Notes: generated by a model not told the origin, from the sequence alone. 64,000 bases of DNA from Pelagibacterium sediminicola (GCF_003390885.1 NZ_QMEL01000002.1:124001-188000), one strand, 5' to 3'; counted from the first letter of the stretch, positions 37,305-46,567 are shown. Program-made: numbers and translations.

Positions 37305-37473
37305 AGGGCTTCTTGTTTTGACGGAAACAGCCTCCCCCTCTCCCCACGCTTTTCCGGTGAAAACCGGAAACCAGAACGAAGTCCCAACCGCCGCGAATGT
37401 CGAGGCATGGACTCCGGCTTTCGCCGGAGAAACAAGGAAGGGATTGCCGATTCCATTAAAGCCGGAAGCGCTC
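37304..37473. repeat. TA-flanked palindromic repeat family, member 5 (divergent)
   Basis: A 170-bp element flanked by TA on both sides (37302-37303, 37474-37475). Its ends GAGGGCTTCTTGTTTTGACGG and the inverted right end (GGAAGCGCTC) agree at about 18 of 25 positions. A hairpin CTCCGGC/GCCGGAG around TTTC lies inside. It splits the ATPase gene from the MmgE/PrpD gene and seems to have supplied the stop codon of the former. Confidence 0.65.
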
Positions 37474-37497
37474 TACCGGGTGCTTTGGCGGCATAAA

Positions 37498-37511
37498 ACC
37501 GGTGCACCGGT
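37498..37511. promoter_or_regulatory. perfect 14-bp palindrome before the MmgE/PrpD gene
   Basis: ACCGGTGCACCGGT is a perfect palindrome 18 bases upstream of the MmgE/PrpD start. It could be a protein-binding site, or simply part of the former coding end of the ATPase gene (see that entry). No second copy was noticed in the window. Confidence 0.3.
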
Positions 37512-37529
37512 CATAGAAAGGAAACAGCA

Positions 37530-38888
37530 ATGACGATTTCGGATCGCGAATGGGTGCGCCGCCATCTGGCGCTGGCCGATACGCCGGTGTCGGCTGAGGA
37601 GGCAGCCATCCTTGGCATGTTGACCGCCGATACCGTTGCCATCGCCCATTATGCCCGCGCACATCGGGTGGGCGGTACGGCTCACGATGACGTTGCAATC
37701 AATCTGGGTAAAGAGGGTAGCGTCGTCTGGGGCACCGGGCAGCGTGCGCCTTTTCTCGATGCCGCCTTCCTCAACGGGTCGGCTGCCGAAGCGCTGGATT
37801 TTCAGGAAGTGCTGCTCAATGGCCGAAACAACGGCCATGCCGCCGTCGTGATCGTTCCTGCGGTGCTGGCGCTTGCCGAACAGCGCGGTTCGAGTCCCGA
37901 TGCGGTGTTGCGGGCCTTGCGCAGCGGATTTGTTGCCAATATCGGGTTTGGCGAGGCGCTGGGCCGCGCCCATCGTACCGAAGGGCGCGGCTTCCGCACG
38001 ACCTCGCTCACCGCGACGCCGGCTGCCGCATTGGCTTGCGCCGCCCTTCTGGAAGCCGATCTCGAGGCGGCGCTGGCAGCGGTGGGCATCGCGGCCTGCG
38101 CGCTGCCCGCCGGATTGCTCAGCGCCATGTCGCCGGCGGTGGGCAGCTATAGCCAGGACAAGGATCTGTCCGTCGGATTTTCCGCCCGCCACGCGCTGCA
38201 TTCCGCACTTCTCGCGCATGCAGGCGCCACCGGACCCGAGGCCCCCATCACCGGGGACAAGGGCTGGCTGGCCAGTTACGCCTCCGGATCTGCCGATACC
38301 ACCTATCTGGACATTACACCGGAAGATCGGGAACTCTCTTCCTATTCGATCAAGCTTTTCCCCGCGAATTTCGGCTGTCAGGCGGCGATCCGCTGCGCCA
38401 TCGAACTGGGGCAAAAGATCGACCCGTCACACGTCGAACATCTGGAAGTGCGGGTGAAGTCATCCAGCGCGCAGTCGCTGTCGACGCGGGCCATCGACAA
38501 TCACCTGGCCGCCCGTTTCAGCCTGCCCTTTGCCGTTGCCAGCGCCTTTGTCCGCAAGCGCTCCGAGCTTGCCGACTTCGAGGGCGGGGCCGTGGCCGAT
38601 GCGGGCGTTCTCGAATTCATGTCGCGTGTCGAGATCGTCGGCGATGATCAACTCGAAAAGCGGCATCTGGAACTTGGCATCTTCCCTGCCCGGATGACCG
38701 CGCGCGGTCCGGACGGCGTTCTGGCCGAACTTGCCTATGATGGCCCCTTCCACGACATGAGCGAGACAGAAGTGGAAGCAGCCTTCGCCGCCAAGCTCAC
38801 AAGCCTTACCGGTGAGGAGATCGGCGGGCGGCTGATGGCGTATGCGCGCAACCCCGCCGCATCCGATGCACTCGCGCTTTTGCGATAG
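37530..38888 (+). CDS. MmgE/PrpD-family protein
   Basis: This 452-residue protein belongs to the MmgE/PrpD family, which includes 2-methylcitrate dehydratase and epimerases such as the iminodisuccinate epimerase. Family landmarks are the helical N-terminal domain with FLNGSAAEALDFQEVLLNGR (a variant of the usual AHALDFDD), GRGFRTTSLTATPAAALA and the C-terminal alpha/beta domain. Its neighbours do not suggest propionate metabolism, since no prpB or prpC is near. AAAGGAAAC precedes the ATG. Confidence 0.85.
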   Translation: MTISDREWVRRHLALADTPVSAEEAAILGMLTADTVAIAHYARAHRVGGTAHDDVAINLGKEGSVVWGTGQRAPFLDAAFLNGSAAEALDFQEVLLNGRNNGHAAVVIVPAVLALAEQRGSSPDAVLRALRSGFVANIGFGEALGRAHRTEGRGFRTTSLTATPAAALACAALLEADLEAALAAVGIAACALPAGLLSAMSPAVGSYSQDKDLSVGFSARHALHSALLAHAGATGPEAPITGDKGWLASYASGSADTTYLDITPEDRELSSYSIKLFPANFGCQAAIRCAIELGQKIDPSHVEHLEVRVKSSSAQSLSTRAIDNHLAARFSLPFAVASAFVRKRSELADFEGGAVADAGVLEFMSRVEIVGDDQLEKRHLELGIFPARMTARGPDGVLAELAYDGPFHDMSETEVEAAFAAKLTSLTGEEIGGRLMAYARNPAASDALALLR

Positions 38889-38909
38889 GTTCGGACAAGG
38901 ACGCTGGAA

Positions 38910-39704
38910 ATGCTCGATCTGGAAGACCGCGTTTGCCTTGTCACCGGCGCGGGGGGAGATATCGGCGCCGCCATTGCCAGCCGGCTCGCCCGGTTCGGGG
39001 CCCGAGTGGAAGGCGCCGATCTCGATCCCGGCCGCGTCACGGCAAAACTCGCCCGGCAGTGCAACGCCCTCAAGCTCGATGTCACCAGCGAAGCGGATTG
39101 GGACGAGGCCATCGCCGCCATCACCGCGCGCCATGGCCGGCTGGATGTCGTGGTCAATTGCGCCGGCCTTTTCTCCCGAACCGGCGACCGCATCGACCGG
39201 ATGGATCTATCCGAATGGCAACGCCTTCACGCCGTGAACGTCGATGGGGCTTTTCTCGGCACGCGTGCCGGCATTCGCGCCATGAAGAATTCGGGCGGCG
39301 CGGTCATCAATATCGGTTCCATTGTGGGCTATTTCGGCGCCCGCAGCGGTGTTGGCTATGGCAGCAGCAAGGCGGCGATACGGGGCCTCACCATGCAGGC
39401 GGCGGCCAGTTGCGTCTCCGCGGGCATACCGGTCCGTGTCAATGCGATCCATCCCGGCTATGTCCTCACCGACTCGGCTCTGGCGAGCGAACTTGCCCGT
39501 CACGGCACGCGCGAAAAGGCGGTCGCCGCCTTTGCGACGCGCAATCCCGGCGGCACCGTCATCACGCCCGAGAACGTTGCCGACGCGGTCGCCTTTCTTG
39601 CCTCCGACATGGCCCGAATGATCAATGGCGTACAGCTATTGGTCGATGCCGGGCTTTCGACACAGATGCCGGGACGCAGCTTCGTCCCCTCCGAAGACAC
39701 ATAG
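38910..39704 (+). CDS. SDR-family oxidoreductase
   Basis: This 264-residue short-chain dehydrogenase has TGAGGDIGAA (12-21), a VVNCAG segment in place of the usual NNAG, and the catalytic YGSSK motif in GVGYGSSKAAI. It lies 21 bases after the MmgE/PrpD gene in the plus-strand half of the importer cluster. The substrate is unknown. Confidence 0.83.
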   Translation: MLDLEDRVCLVTGAGGDIGAAIASRLARFGARVEGADLDPGRVTAKLARQCNALKLDVTSEADWDEAIAAITARHGRLDVVVNCAGLFSRTGDRIDRMDLSEWQRLHAVNVDGAFLGTRAGIRAMKNSGGAVINIGSIVGYFGARSGVGYGSSKAAIRGLTMQAAASCVSAGIPVRVNAIHPGYVLTDSALASELARHGTREKAVAAFATRNPGGTVITPENVADAVAFLASDMARMINGVQLLVDAGLSTQMPGRSFVPSEDT

Positions 39705-39722
39705 CAGAAGCGGTTGGACGCC

Positions 39723-40400
39723 ATGACCACCGACAGCGCGATAAGCCTCATCGAAACCTTGTTGTGGGAGCAGGATGCCGGATACAGCCTCATGGACCGG
39801 CACCTGAAACGCCTCGAGCACTCGGCCCTGTTTTTCGGCATTCCCCTGAATTTGTACGAGATCGGAAACCTGCTGACCGGCACCGCTGCCGGCTTTGAGA
39901 CCGAGCGCATGCGCGTGCGCCTGCTGCTCGACCAGGAAGGCGTTCCGAGCATCACGGCCACGCCCCTGACGCCCCCCGACCCCCGGCAGCCGTTCCGTTT
40001 CGTCATTGCGCGCGAGAGGGTCGACACAGATGATATCTACCTCCGGCACAAGACCACGCACCGGGCCTTCCTCGACGAGCCGAGGCTGTGCGCGACAGCC
40101 AGTTGGGGCGTGGACGAAGTGGTGTTTCTCAATCAACTGGGACAGTTGACAGAAGGCTCGTACACATCGCTTTTCCTGGAAAGGGACGGAAAACTACTGA
40201 CGCCCTCGATCGAATGCGGCCTGTTGCCGGGAACGCTTCGTGCCGAGTTGCTCGCCACCGGCAGGGCATGCGAAGCCCTGCTCTACCCCGCTGACCTCTC
40301 GACGGCCGACCGAATCTGGTTGGGAAATTCGGTGCGCGGACTGCTGCTGGCGCAACTTGAGATTCCGCCCGATTCGCTGTCCGAGCATATTGGTGCTTGA
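39723..40400 (+). CDS. class IV PLP enzyme, aminodeoxychorismate lyase-like
   Basis: This 225-residue protein is a class IV aminotransferase-fold enzyme. K110 in RHKTTHR is the PLP lysine and E144 in GQLTEGS the conserved glutamate; GLLPGTLRAELLATG follows. The whole sequence resembles the C-terminal lyase domain found in PabB-PabC fusion proteins, but here it stands alone without pabA or pabB. The ATG at 39723 is preferred to a TTG at 39714. Its place at the end of the importer cluster suggests a catabolic role as transaminase or lyase. Confidence 0.78.
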   Translation: MTTDSAISLIETLLWEQDAGYSLMDRHLKRLEHSALFFGIPLNLYEIGNLLTGTAAGFETERMRVRLLLDQEGVPSITATPLTPPDPRQPFRFVIARERVDTDDIYLRHKTTHRAFLDEPRLCATASWGVDEVVFLNQLGQLTEGSYTSLFLERDGKLLTPSIECGLLPGTLRAELLATGRACEALLYPADLSTADRIWLGNSVRGLLLAQLEIPPDSLSEHIGA

Positions 40401-40433
40401 TGGATACAATTTAAATGCGCAAAGAAAACAGTC

Positions 40434-41387
40434 ATGAAAAGACAACGCATTCTTGTGACTGGTGGCGCGGGTTTTCTTGGGTCCAATTTATGTCGAGAAC
40501 TGCTTGGGCAGGGCAATGAGGTTCACTGCCTTGACAATCTGGCGACGGGCACGATGCACAACATTTCGCCGTTACTTGGCGATCCGGCCTTTCAATTTGT
40601 CGAGCATGACGTAACCACGCCGATGGTCCTTGACGTGGACCGGATCTATAATCTGGCGTGCCCGGCTTCACCCAGGCACTATCAGGCGGATCCAATTCGC
40701 ACGCTCAAGACAAGCGTCGTCGGGGCGCTGAACATTCTGGACCTTGCGGCGCAGAAAAACGTGCCCGTACTGCAGGCCTCGACGTCGGAAGTATATGGCG
40801 ATCCCGAGGTTCATCCCCAATCGGAAGACTACTGGGGACACGTCAACCCGATCGGGCCACGTTCCTGCTACGATGAGGGCAAGCGGGCCGCTGAAACGCT
40901 GTTCTTCGATTATCATCGCCAGCGCGGGGTCGATATACGGATTGCCCGTATCTTCAACACTTATGGCCCCCATATGCACCCAAATGATGGCCGTGTTGTT
41001 GCAAATTTCATCATTCAGGCGCTGCAGAACAAGCCAATTACTCTTTACGGCGATGGCTCCCAGACCCGCTCGTTTTGCTATGTGGACGATCTCATCGCCG
41101 GTCTTATGGCATTGATGGACAAGGGGGCGGGGCTCGGCGCCGTCAATCTGGGGAACCCCGCCGAACTGCCGGTCAGGGAGTTGGCGGAGATTGTCATCGA
41201 GCTTACCAACTCGCGATCCCCGATCATCCACATGCCACTCCCGATCGACGATCCCCGCCAGCGGTGCCCCGACATCGAAAAGGCCCGGAAGACCCTCAAC
41301 TGGACGCCCCGCGTAACGCTCGAGGAAGGACTGCGGCACACCATCCAATATTTTGACGCGGCAATATCCGCCAAGCGGCACGTTTAA
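40434..41387 (+). CDS. uxs: UDP-glucuronate decarboxylase (UDP-xylose synthase)
   Basis: This 317-residue extended SDR converts UDP-glucuronate to UDP-xylose. The nucleotide motif is GGAGFLGS (10-17), the catalytic residues are T117, E119, Y146 and K150 (RSCYDEGK), and [13 protein letters not shown] is the UXS signature. It starts a surface-polysaccharide region whose UDP-glucose dehydrogenase (49206-50372) would supply the substrate. The start ATG is 33 bases after the preceding gene. Confidence 0.92.
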   Translation: MKRQRILVTGGAGFLGSNLCRELLGQGNEVHCLDNLATGTMHNISPLLGDPAFQFVEHDVTTPMVLDVDRIYNLACPASPRHYQADPIRTLKTSVVGALNILDLAAQKNVPVLQASTSEVYGDPEVHPQSEDYWGHVNPIGPRSCYDEGKRAAETLFFDYHRQRGVDIRIARIFNTYGPHMHPNDGRVVANFIIQALQNKPITLYGDGSQTRSFCYVDDLIAGLMALMDKGAGLGAVNLGNPAELPVRELAEIVIELTNSRSPIIHMPLPIDDPRQRCPDIEKARKTLNWTPRVTLEEGLRHTIQYFDAAISAKRHV

Positions 41388-41605
41388 TTGACCGAATAGA
41401 ACGAAGCGTCACGGGCCCGGTGTTCTCCAATGAGTTCTACGGCGCGGCGTGTCTGGGTTTCAAAAGCAAGCGTTTGCGCGAACGCCTCGCTGTACCTGAC
41501 AATTGCTCTCACCTTGGCATCGTTACTGCGAACCCATTGGATTTTTTCGGCAAAGTCTGTCATGTCCGCAAAAATGGACACACACGGACGGCGCCTTTGC
41601 ACCAA
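41384..41605 (-). pseudogene. remnant of a family-90-like glycosyltransferase (C-terminal end)
   Basis: A 73-codon frame reads FADMTDFAEKIQWVRSNDAK and continues with AFAQTLAFETQTRRAVELI. This is the kind of sequence found at the C-terminus of CAP10/GT90 glycosyltransferases (segment for a K-x-x-W-x-R-x-N-D helix). The catalytic part is absent: upstream is only a short non-coding stretch before the next gene. The similarity is from memory of the family. The 326-base gap holds nothing else that I can identify. Confidence 0.45.
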
Positions 41606-41713
41606 CCCGATTGAGCGCCAAACTGGCAGGTTCAGACATTATTTCCGTAATTATGCGGATCATGCTTGCCGATGTCGGGGACGTCCTTCAAGAACTTTAC
41701 AATGCCCTACGTC

Positions 41714-42898
41714 TCACCCTTTGCCGGGCACAACTATAAGTGCTCCCATGATCGCTCCATAGAGGACGGTCTGGGGCAAGATTCCGATCATTGTATTGGT
41801 TAGACCGAGGCCAAAGAAACCACCTGCCAGGACGAGCGCAACAATCAATCGCGCCTTACCATCGGAAGACCGGTTGTTCCACCATGCCAACAATGGACCA
41901 ACAATAACGAGAGCGTAGGCAACGAGCCCCAAGGTTCCACCCAACACCGCAAAGTTGGAGACATCGTTGTGCAGATGATCGAAACCCTCATAAGGGCTGT
42001 TGTCCGGGAAATACGCTTCCACAACCGGCATCATATTGGCCCAGCCATGTCCCCAGATTGGCGAGTCCCGGAAAGCTTGAAAGGCGCCTTCCAGCATCTG
42101 GCTTCTGGGAATATCTACAGCATGGAGATTGCCGGTCAGCACGCCCTGGTAGAGGTCGCCAACTCCCGTAATTGCCCGCGATGCCAACGGGGAAACCGCG
42201 AAACCTATAAATCCGATAGCGGCTGACAGCGCCATCCCGAGCAGGAAGACCTTGTCGCGCCAGTGCCAGGCAATGAACAAGGGCAAGATGCACGCGATGA
42301 GCAGGAAGGCTGCCAGAAAGGGTCCGCGCGAGCCGGACAGAAAAACGCCAGCCAATCCCAGCGCTGGTCCAAGAAGAAAGATGTAGCGCCACCGGCTTCT
42401 TGACCCCTCGAATCCCGCCAGTGCGATAAAACCCAGAAGTAGCATAATACCGGCGTAATGGATCGGATTGTTCCCCACGCCCATGCGCAGGCTCTGACCG
42501 CTCCCTAGTTCGGCGGCACCGGCAACGACGCCCAGAGCGGCACCGATAAATGCCAGACTTGCGATCACTTCGATGCTAGCCAATCCCGGTACAATACGCG
42601 GCAGATAGAGAAAACCAAGTGAAAGTAACGGTAGAACGAGAACGGCCGGCGCAAGCCAGTTTTCAGCGGTTTGCGGCCCGGCGAGCAATGTTGCCAGCAC
42701 GATAAGGCCCAGGGCTGAAAGCAACACCCATGTTACAGGCATATTGGCTCGCCCGGCTTCTCTGATGAGGGTCAGCAGCGTCAGGATTGTCAGTCCCGCC
42801 ATCGTGACATAGACGGCGTGATAGGGCGCAACCGCTGGCAAGACGAATGCCGAAACCAGCGTCACGGCGGCAATGGTATAAAGTAAAACATTCATCAA
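41714..42898 (-). CDS. O-antigen ligase/polymerase (Wzy/WaaL-like) membrane protein
   Basis: This 394-residue protein has about ten to twelve transmembrane segments and a large periplasmic loop (about 215-310) that ends in DHLHNDVSNFAVLGG, the Wzy_C/O-antigen-ligase motif. GSRGPFLAAFLL near 199-210 is also typical. It should join polysaccharide units to lipid A core or polymerise them at the periplasmic side. Two in-frame ATGs (42898, 42895) are possible starts. A 175-base gap with no gene separates it from the glycosyltransferase genes. Confidence 0.85.
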   Translation of the reverse strand: MMNVLLYTIAAVTLVSAFVLPAVAPYHAVYVTMAGLTILTLLTLIREAGRANMPVTWVLLSALGLIVLATLLAGPQTAENWLAPAVLVLPLLSLGFLYLPRIVPGLASIEVIASLAFIGAALGVVAGAAELGSGQSLRMGVGNNPIHYAGIMLLLGFIALAGFEGSRSRWRYIFLLGPALGLAGVFLSGSRGPFLAAFLLIACILPLFIAWHWRDKVFLLGMALSAAIGFIGFAVSPLASRAITGVGDLYQGVLTGNLHAVDIPRSQMLEGAFQAFRDSPIWGHGWANMMPVVEAYFPDNSPYEGFDHLHNDVSNFAVLGGTLGLVAYALVIVGPLLAWWNNRSSDGKARLIVALVLAGGFFGLGLTNTMIGILPQTVLYGAIMGALIVVPGKG

Positions 42899-43073
42899 AA
42901 CAGTCCTGAAAACCTATAGGCAGGCATTAAACGCCGCAAAGGCGGCGCGGGTCCGAATTGAACTCTACTGCGCTGCAGCGGTAACTTCATCGAAAACTCC
43001 GATATTATTCTGCTGGCGAAATGGGGAATGCCATGAGATCACAAGCCGCAAGCTTTCGGAGGCGAACTATACC

Positions 43074-44018
43074 TCAGGGACCGCGGAGTTCGTTCAGTCC
43101 TGTTAAACGCTCCAATACCGTGCCACCCAGATCATCAGACCGCCAGCGATGGCTGAGCTTGTGAACCGGCACTTTACGCTCATCGATGAGCCGTAATACG
43201 CTTGCAGGCGGATCCTCCGAAAAAGCGTGGACAGCAACAGCAAGAGGGCCCAGAGCCGACCGCTTGCCCATCGCATCCCAAATACGACGAGCCTCCGGAT
43301 CAGCCTTTGCGAGGTACTCCATGAGATACATCATCCAGTAGTACCGGTGTTCTTTCCTGAATCGCCCCCAATAGGCCTTAAACAGTTCCAGCATCGTTGC
43401 GATGAAGTAATTGTCCTTGGCGCCGGCAATGAACCAATTTTCGATAGCGCGATAGGGTCGAGGGTCAGTGAACACAAAAAAGCCCGCGCCTGCCACTTGG
43501 GGCAACCAGCCATCAAGCGGTCGGACGCAAAAAAGCGATGCATCAGCCCACACGCCGCCATGCTGATGCAAAAGCAATGTTCGGGCCAGATCGGAACGGT
43601 TCTGCCGGGTCATATCGGTCCTGACGATCTCGCTATAGCCCGCGATATGGCGAGGCAGGCTTTCCTCATCCAGAAGCCTTACGTCCCAGCCGGGGTTCTG
43701 CTCCTGCCAGCTTTTCGCGCATGCCTTTGCAAGATCAGGGGCCTTGTCCCATCCCTGCTGCCACAGCATCCAGATCGTTTTCGGAATATCGGGATGAAGG
43801 CTTGTGGATGTCGTCTCCAGCGAACTGTATGCCTGCCGCGCCTTTTCCACTTCGAGAGGATCGCGCAGGTTCACTGGCCGGTATGCCGGATCAAACGCGC
43901 CCCGAGCGGCCTTCAAGGCCGGGGCAAGCATGATGGAGCGAATGGTCCAGGCGCCGGGCATCCTGAACGAGGAATGCCCGGCGTTCTCGGGCAGGCGCGG
44001 CGCGCTATTATCCTGCAT
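43074..44018 (-). CDS. capsular polysaccharide synthesis glycosyltransferase
   Basis: This 314-residue protein resembles the Caps_synth/Gly_transf_sug group. It has IPKTIWMLWQQGWDKAP near residues 78-94, the donor-binding region RSDLARTLLLHQHGGVWADAS with the DxD-like WAD, and a C-terminal segment KLSHRW. It probably transfers a sugar in the cytoplasm during assembly of the surface polysaccharide. It overlaps the preceding gene by 11 bases and is cotranscribed with it. Confidence 0.82.
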   Translation of the reverse strand: MQDNSAPRLPENAGHSSFRMPGAWTIRSIMLAPALKAARGAFDPAYRPVNLRDPLEVEKARQAYSSLETTSTSLHPDIPKTIWMLWQQGWDKAPDLAKACAKSWQEQNPGWDVRLLDEESLPRHIAGYSEIVRTDMTRQNRSDLARTLLLHQHGGVWADASLFCVRPLDGWLPQVAGAGFFVFTDPRPYRAIENWFIAGAKDNYFIATMLELFKAYWGRFRKEHRYYWMMYLMEYLAKADPEARRIWDAMGKRSALGPLAVAVHAFSEDPPASVLRLIDERKVPVHKLSHRWRSDDLGGTVLERLTGLNELRGP

Positions 44019-45213
44019 CTGTTTTCAGGCCCCTTATCGATGCATCGTCAAGTCTGGTTCGCGCCCTTACGAGTTCGTCGTCGACAGCAAGATCATTGGT
44101 ACGGCTGCTCAAACGACTCTCGTCCTTCCATCCGGTGTTGATCCCGCGAAAATGCCAAAAGAACGCTCCTTTCAAGAACGTCTTCGTAAACGGGGGACGC
44201 TTATGAATCCAGTGCCAGTAAGGATGGACGGCAAGTGACTTCGTCCAGGAGCGGCGGGGATCGAGTATCCATTTTACAGGGGAACTGTCACTAAGGTTTT
44301 TGTCCCGATCCACCAGTGAAAACCGCTCATGGGCATCGCTGCTGGCTGAGGTTTGCCCCGACGATCCCGTGTCTGGCTCGACCCAGCGTCCCGGCAGGAT
44401 CAGCAACCCTGCCCGTGTTTCTGCGACAATGTCGTAAAGCGAGCGGCCACCGGGCGCGTTTGCCAGTTCATCGATATCGCAGTTGAGCAAGCCACGGGCC
44501 TGCCCGGCAAGTCGCCTGAGAACAATACTCATGCTCGAGATCTGGGCAAAGTGCGCCCAGTACGGATTGACCTTTACCGCTGGATCGAAGGCACCGAAAA
44601 GATACGGAAAATCTATGACACCGACCGTCTTCAGCCCATCGACCGCGCCGAGCGCTGCCTCGATCTCCCCGACATCGTAACGATCCGAACCGTTGTCGAA
44701 CAGGAAGACCGTGTCGGTGCCGTGCAACCGGACATGCCAGTCGGCCCAGTAGCGAATCCAGTCCAGATCGTTGTTCTTGCTCATGGTGAACAGGACACGC
44801 GATCCGGCAGTTTTTTCAACGAAATTCGGTTGCACCGCCAGTTCAAAAACGCGGCCGGCAAATTCGAGCGCGATGCGGTCCGTATTTTCCGGCGCGGGAG
44901 TCGTTTCGACCAGCATCGTGGAAAGCGATTTGTGGCTTTGAAAGCCAAGCCTTTCCCCCGAAGGAAGCGCTGTGATCCTGGCCTTTTTCCAAAGCCTTGC
45001 GAGATTCAGAGACGGGGGCCCCGCGATGACTATACGCTTGTGGTCCTCGTGCCAGAAAACGTCATAAATCAGTTGCAACGCGTCGAATGCGGCGGAGAAC
45101 GCCGCTGGCCGTTCTCTTGCCGGATGGCGCATCTGCCGCCGGATGCCCATGTCCGCGGGCAATCTCAGGCTCGTGCATCCTATCTGCAGTTGTGTTGCAG
45201 CATCGTTTGTCAT
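44008..45213 (-). CDS. glycosyltransferase family 2/92-like protein
   Basis: This 401-residue protein has a unique N-terminal 135 residues, then SKNNDLDWIRYWADWHVRLHG and VFLFDNGSDRY typical of the Glyco_tranf_2_4 (GT92-like) group, and NCDIDELA as the DxD motif. A later HFRGINTGWK segment is also usual in these enzymes. The role is sugar transfer in the polysaccharide locus; donor and acceptor are unknown. It is divergent from the LpxB-related gene across 190 bases. Confidence 0.8.
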   Translation of the reverse strand: MTNDAATQLQIGCTSLRLPADMGIRRQMRHPARERPAAFSAAFDALQLIYDVFWHEDHKRIVIAGPPSLNLARLWKKARITALPSGERLGFQSHKSLSTMLVETTPAPENTDRIALEFAGRVFELAVQPNFVEKTAGSRVLFTMSKNNDLDWIRYWADWHVRLHGTDTVFLFDNGSDRYDVGEIEAALGAVDGLKTVGVIDFPYLFGAFDPAVKVNPYWAHFAQISSMSIVLRRLAGQARGLLNCDIDELANAPGGRSLYDIVAETRAGLLILPGRWVEPDTGSSGQTSASSDAHERFSLVDRDKNLSDSSPVKWILDPRRSWTKSLAVHPYWHWIHKRPPFTKTFLKGAFFWHFRGINTGWKDESRLSSRTNDLAVDDELVRARTRLDDASIRGLKTDAG

Positions 45214-45403
45214 CGGCCTGGTTCAAGTTTCGCTGTTGGAAAGCAGATGTTCGTACGGCAGGATCGCCAGGTGTCCTTGGGTCAAGCCCGGCAAAATGTC
45301 AAATATCGTCGGCGGCAATAGTATCGAGCTTTGACCGATGCGGGCTTGATGGCTACAAGGCCCGACAATCATTTGTTTTTCAACCGGCAATTGCGATCCC
45401 TCT

Positions 45404-46567
45404 ATGCGTCCGACCCTGTTCATCTCCAACGGCATGGGAGAAGATTCCATGTCGGCAGAAATCATAAGGAGAGTGGATTCATGCCTTGAGGCCGAGGCCT
45501 ACCCCCTGATCGGTGCCGGGCGCGCCTTCGATAATCTGTGCAGGATCGTCGGCCCCCGCGCCGATGTTCCCAGTGAAGGCTGGAGGCATAGGCGGTGGTC
45601 GGTCGTGCGGGACCTTGCCTCGATCTCCGCAATCATGCCCCGCGCCATTGGCTATCTGCGCAGGTGCAGGGGCCGCTATGACAAGGTCGTGGTGGTCGGC
45701 GATACCTCCGCCGTCATCCTGAGCGCTCTTGCCGGGTTGAAGGTCGATCTCTACATAGACGTATTCAAAACCGGCTACTCCCACCGCTACACAGCCGTCG
45801 AAAGTCAGGCAATCCGCCGCGCGGTCAAAAAGGTCTTCTGCCGCGACGACATGTTGGCGGCACAGCTACGCGAAAAGGGGATCGATGCCGTCTCGCATGG
45901 CAACATCATGCTCGACACGGTGACCTATGGCGATATCGCGATCACCGGCTCAAAGGATGACGGCATAAGCCGGGTCGGGCTGCTGCCGGGATCGCGCACA
46001 GGCACGCCCCAGGCTTTTGCCCTGCAAATCGATGCGCTCGAGATGATCGCCAAAAGGGCGAATGTCATCGGTGTCGCCGCTATCGCCGACGGCATCGATA
46101 TCGCTGCGCTGGCGCAGGCGGGCGGATTGGCATATTCGCCTCTCCCGGCATCCCATACGCACGATATGGGGCACCTGTCCGGTCGCGGCATCCGGATTGA
46201 ACTTTATCGGGGGGCAACGGGAAACGTTATCGAAGCGTCCGATGTCGTATTGAGCCAGGCTGGCACAGCAACCCAGCAGGCATTGGGACTGGGCAAGCCG
46301 GTCATCACATTTTTTCCGCCCGAGCACCGCAAGAAGCGCATGGACGACGAACAGGCGCTCATGGGCGAATCCCGTCTCCTGCTCCCCCCCGATCCGGCCG
46401 CGATCGCATTTGAGACGGCACGGCTGCTTGAAGATCCGGCGGAACGCGCACGGCTGGGCGCGATCGGCAAGCAACGCCTCGGCGGGCCGGGAACGCTCGA
46501 TGCGGTTATTGCCGAACTCTGCAGGGGCGATCCAGCCGACAAACGCGGCACGGGCCATCCGAAATAG
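45404..46567 (+). CDS. lipid-A-disaccharide synthase-related glycosyltransferase
   Basis: This 387-residue protein matches the LpxB-related group (TIGR03492): the start LFISNGMGEDSMSAEI, GLLPGSRTGTPQ in the middle and VVLSQAGTATQQALGLGKPVI in the C-terminal donor domain. These have the GT-B fold. The true LpxB substrate-binding N-terminus is not evident, so its acceptor is probably different. It is the only plus-strand gene in this part and is convergent with the SLC13 permease gene. Confidence 0.8.
   Translation: MRPTLFISNGMGEDSMSAEIIRRVDSCLEAEAYPLIGAGRAFDNLCRIVGPRADVPSEGWRHRRWSVVRDLASISAIMPRAIGYLRRCRGRYDKVVVVGDTSAVILSALAGLKVDLYIDVFKTGYSHRYTAVESQAIRRAVKKVFCRDDMLAAQLREKGIDAVSHGNIMLDTVTYGDIAITGSKDDGISRVGLLPGSRTGTPQAFALQIDALEMIAKRANVIGVAAIADGIDIAALAQAGGLAYSPLPASHTHDMGHLSGRGIRIELYRGATGNVIEASDVVLSQAGTATQQALGLGKPVITFFPPEHRKKRMDDEQALMGESRLLLPPDPAAIAFETARLLEDPAERARLGAIGKQRLGGPGTLDAVIAELCRGDPADKRGTGHPK

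Noticed and set aside
37304-37529. Small gene between the OppF-type and MmgE/PrpD genes
   Set aside because: The open frame there crosses the repeat element; only its last codons fit the former end of the ATPase gene.
28293-40400. Propionate (methylcitrate) pathway for the MmgE/PrpD gene
   Set aside because: No methylcitrate synthase, methylisocitrate lyase or regulator of that pathway is near, and the neighbours are amino-acid-type enzymes and a peptide importer.
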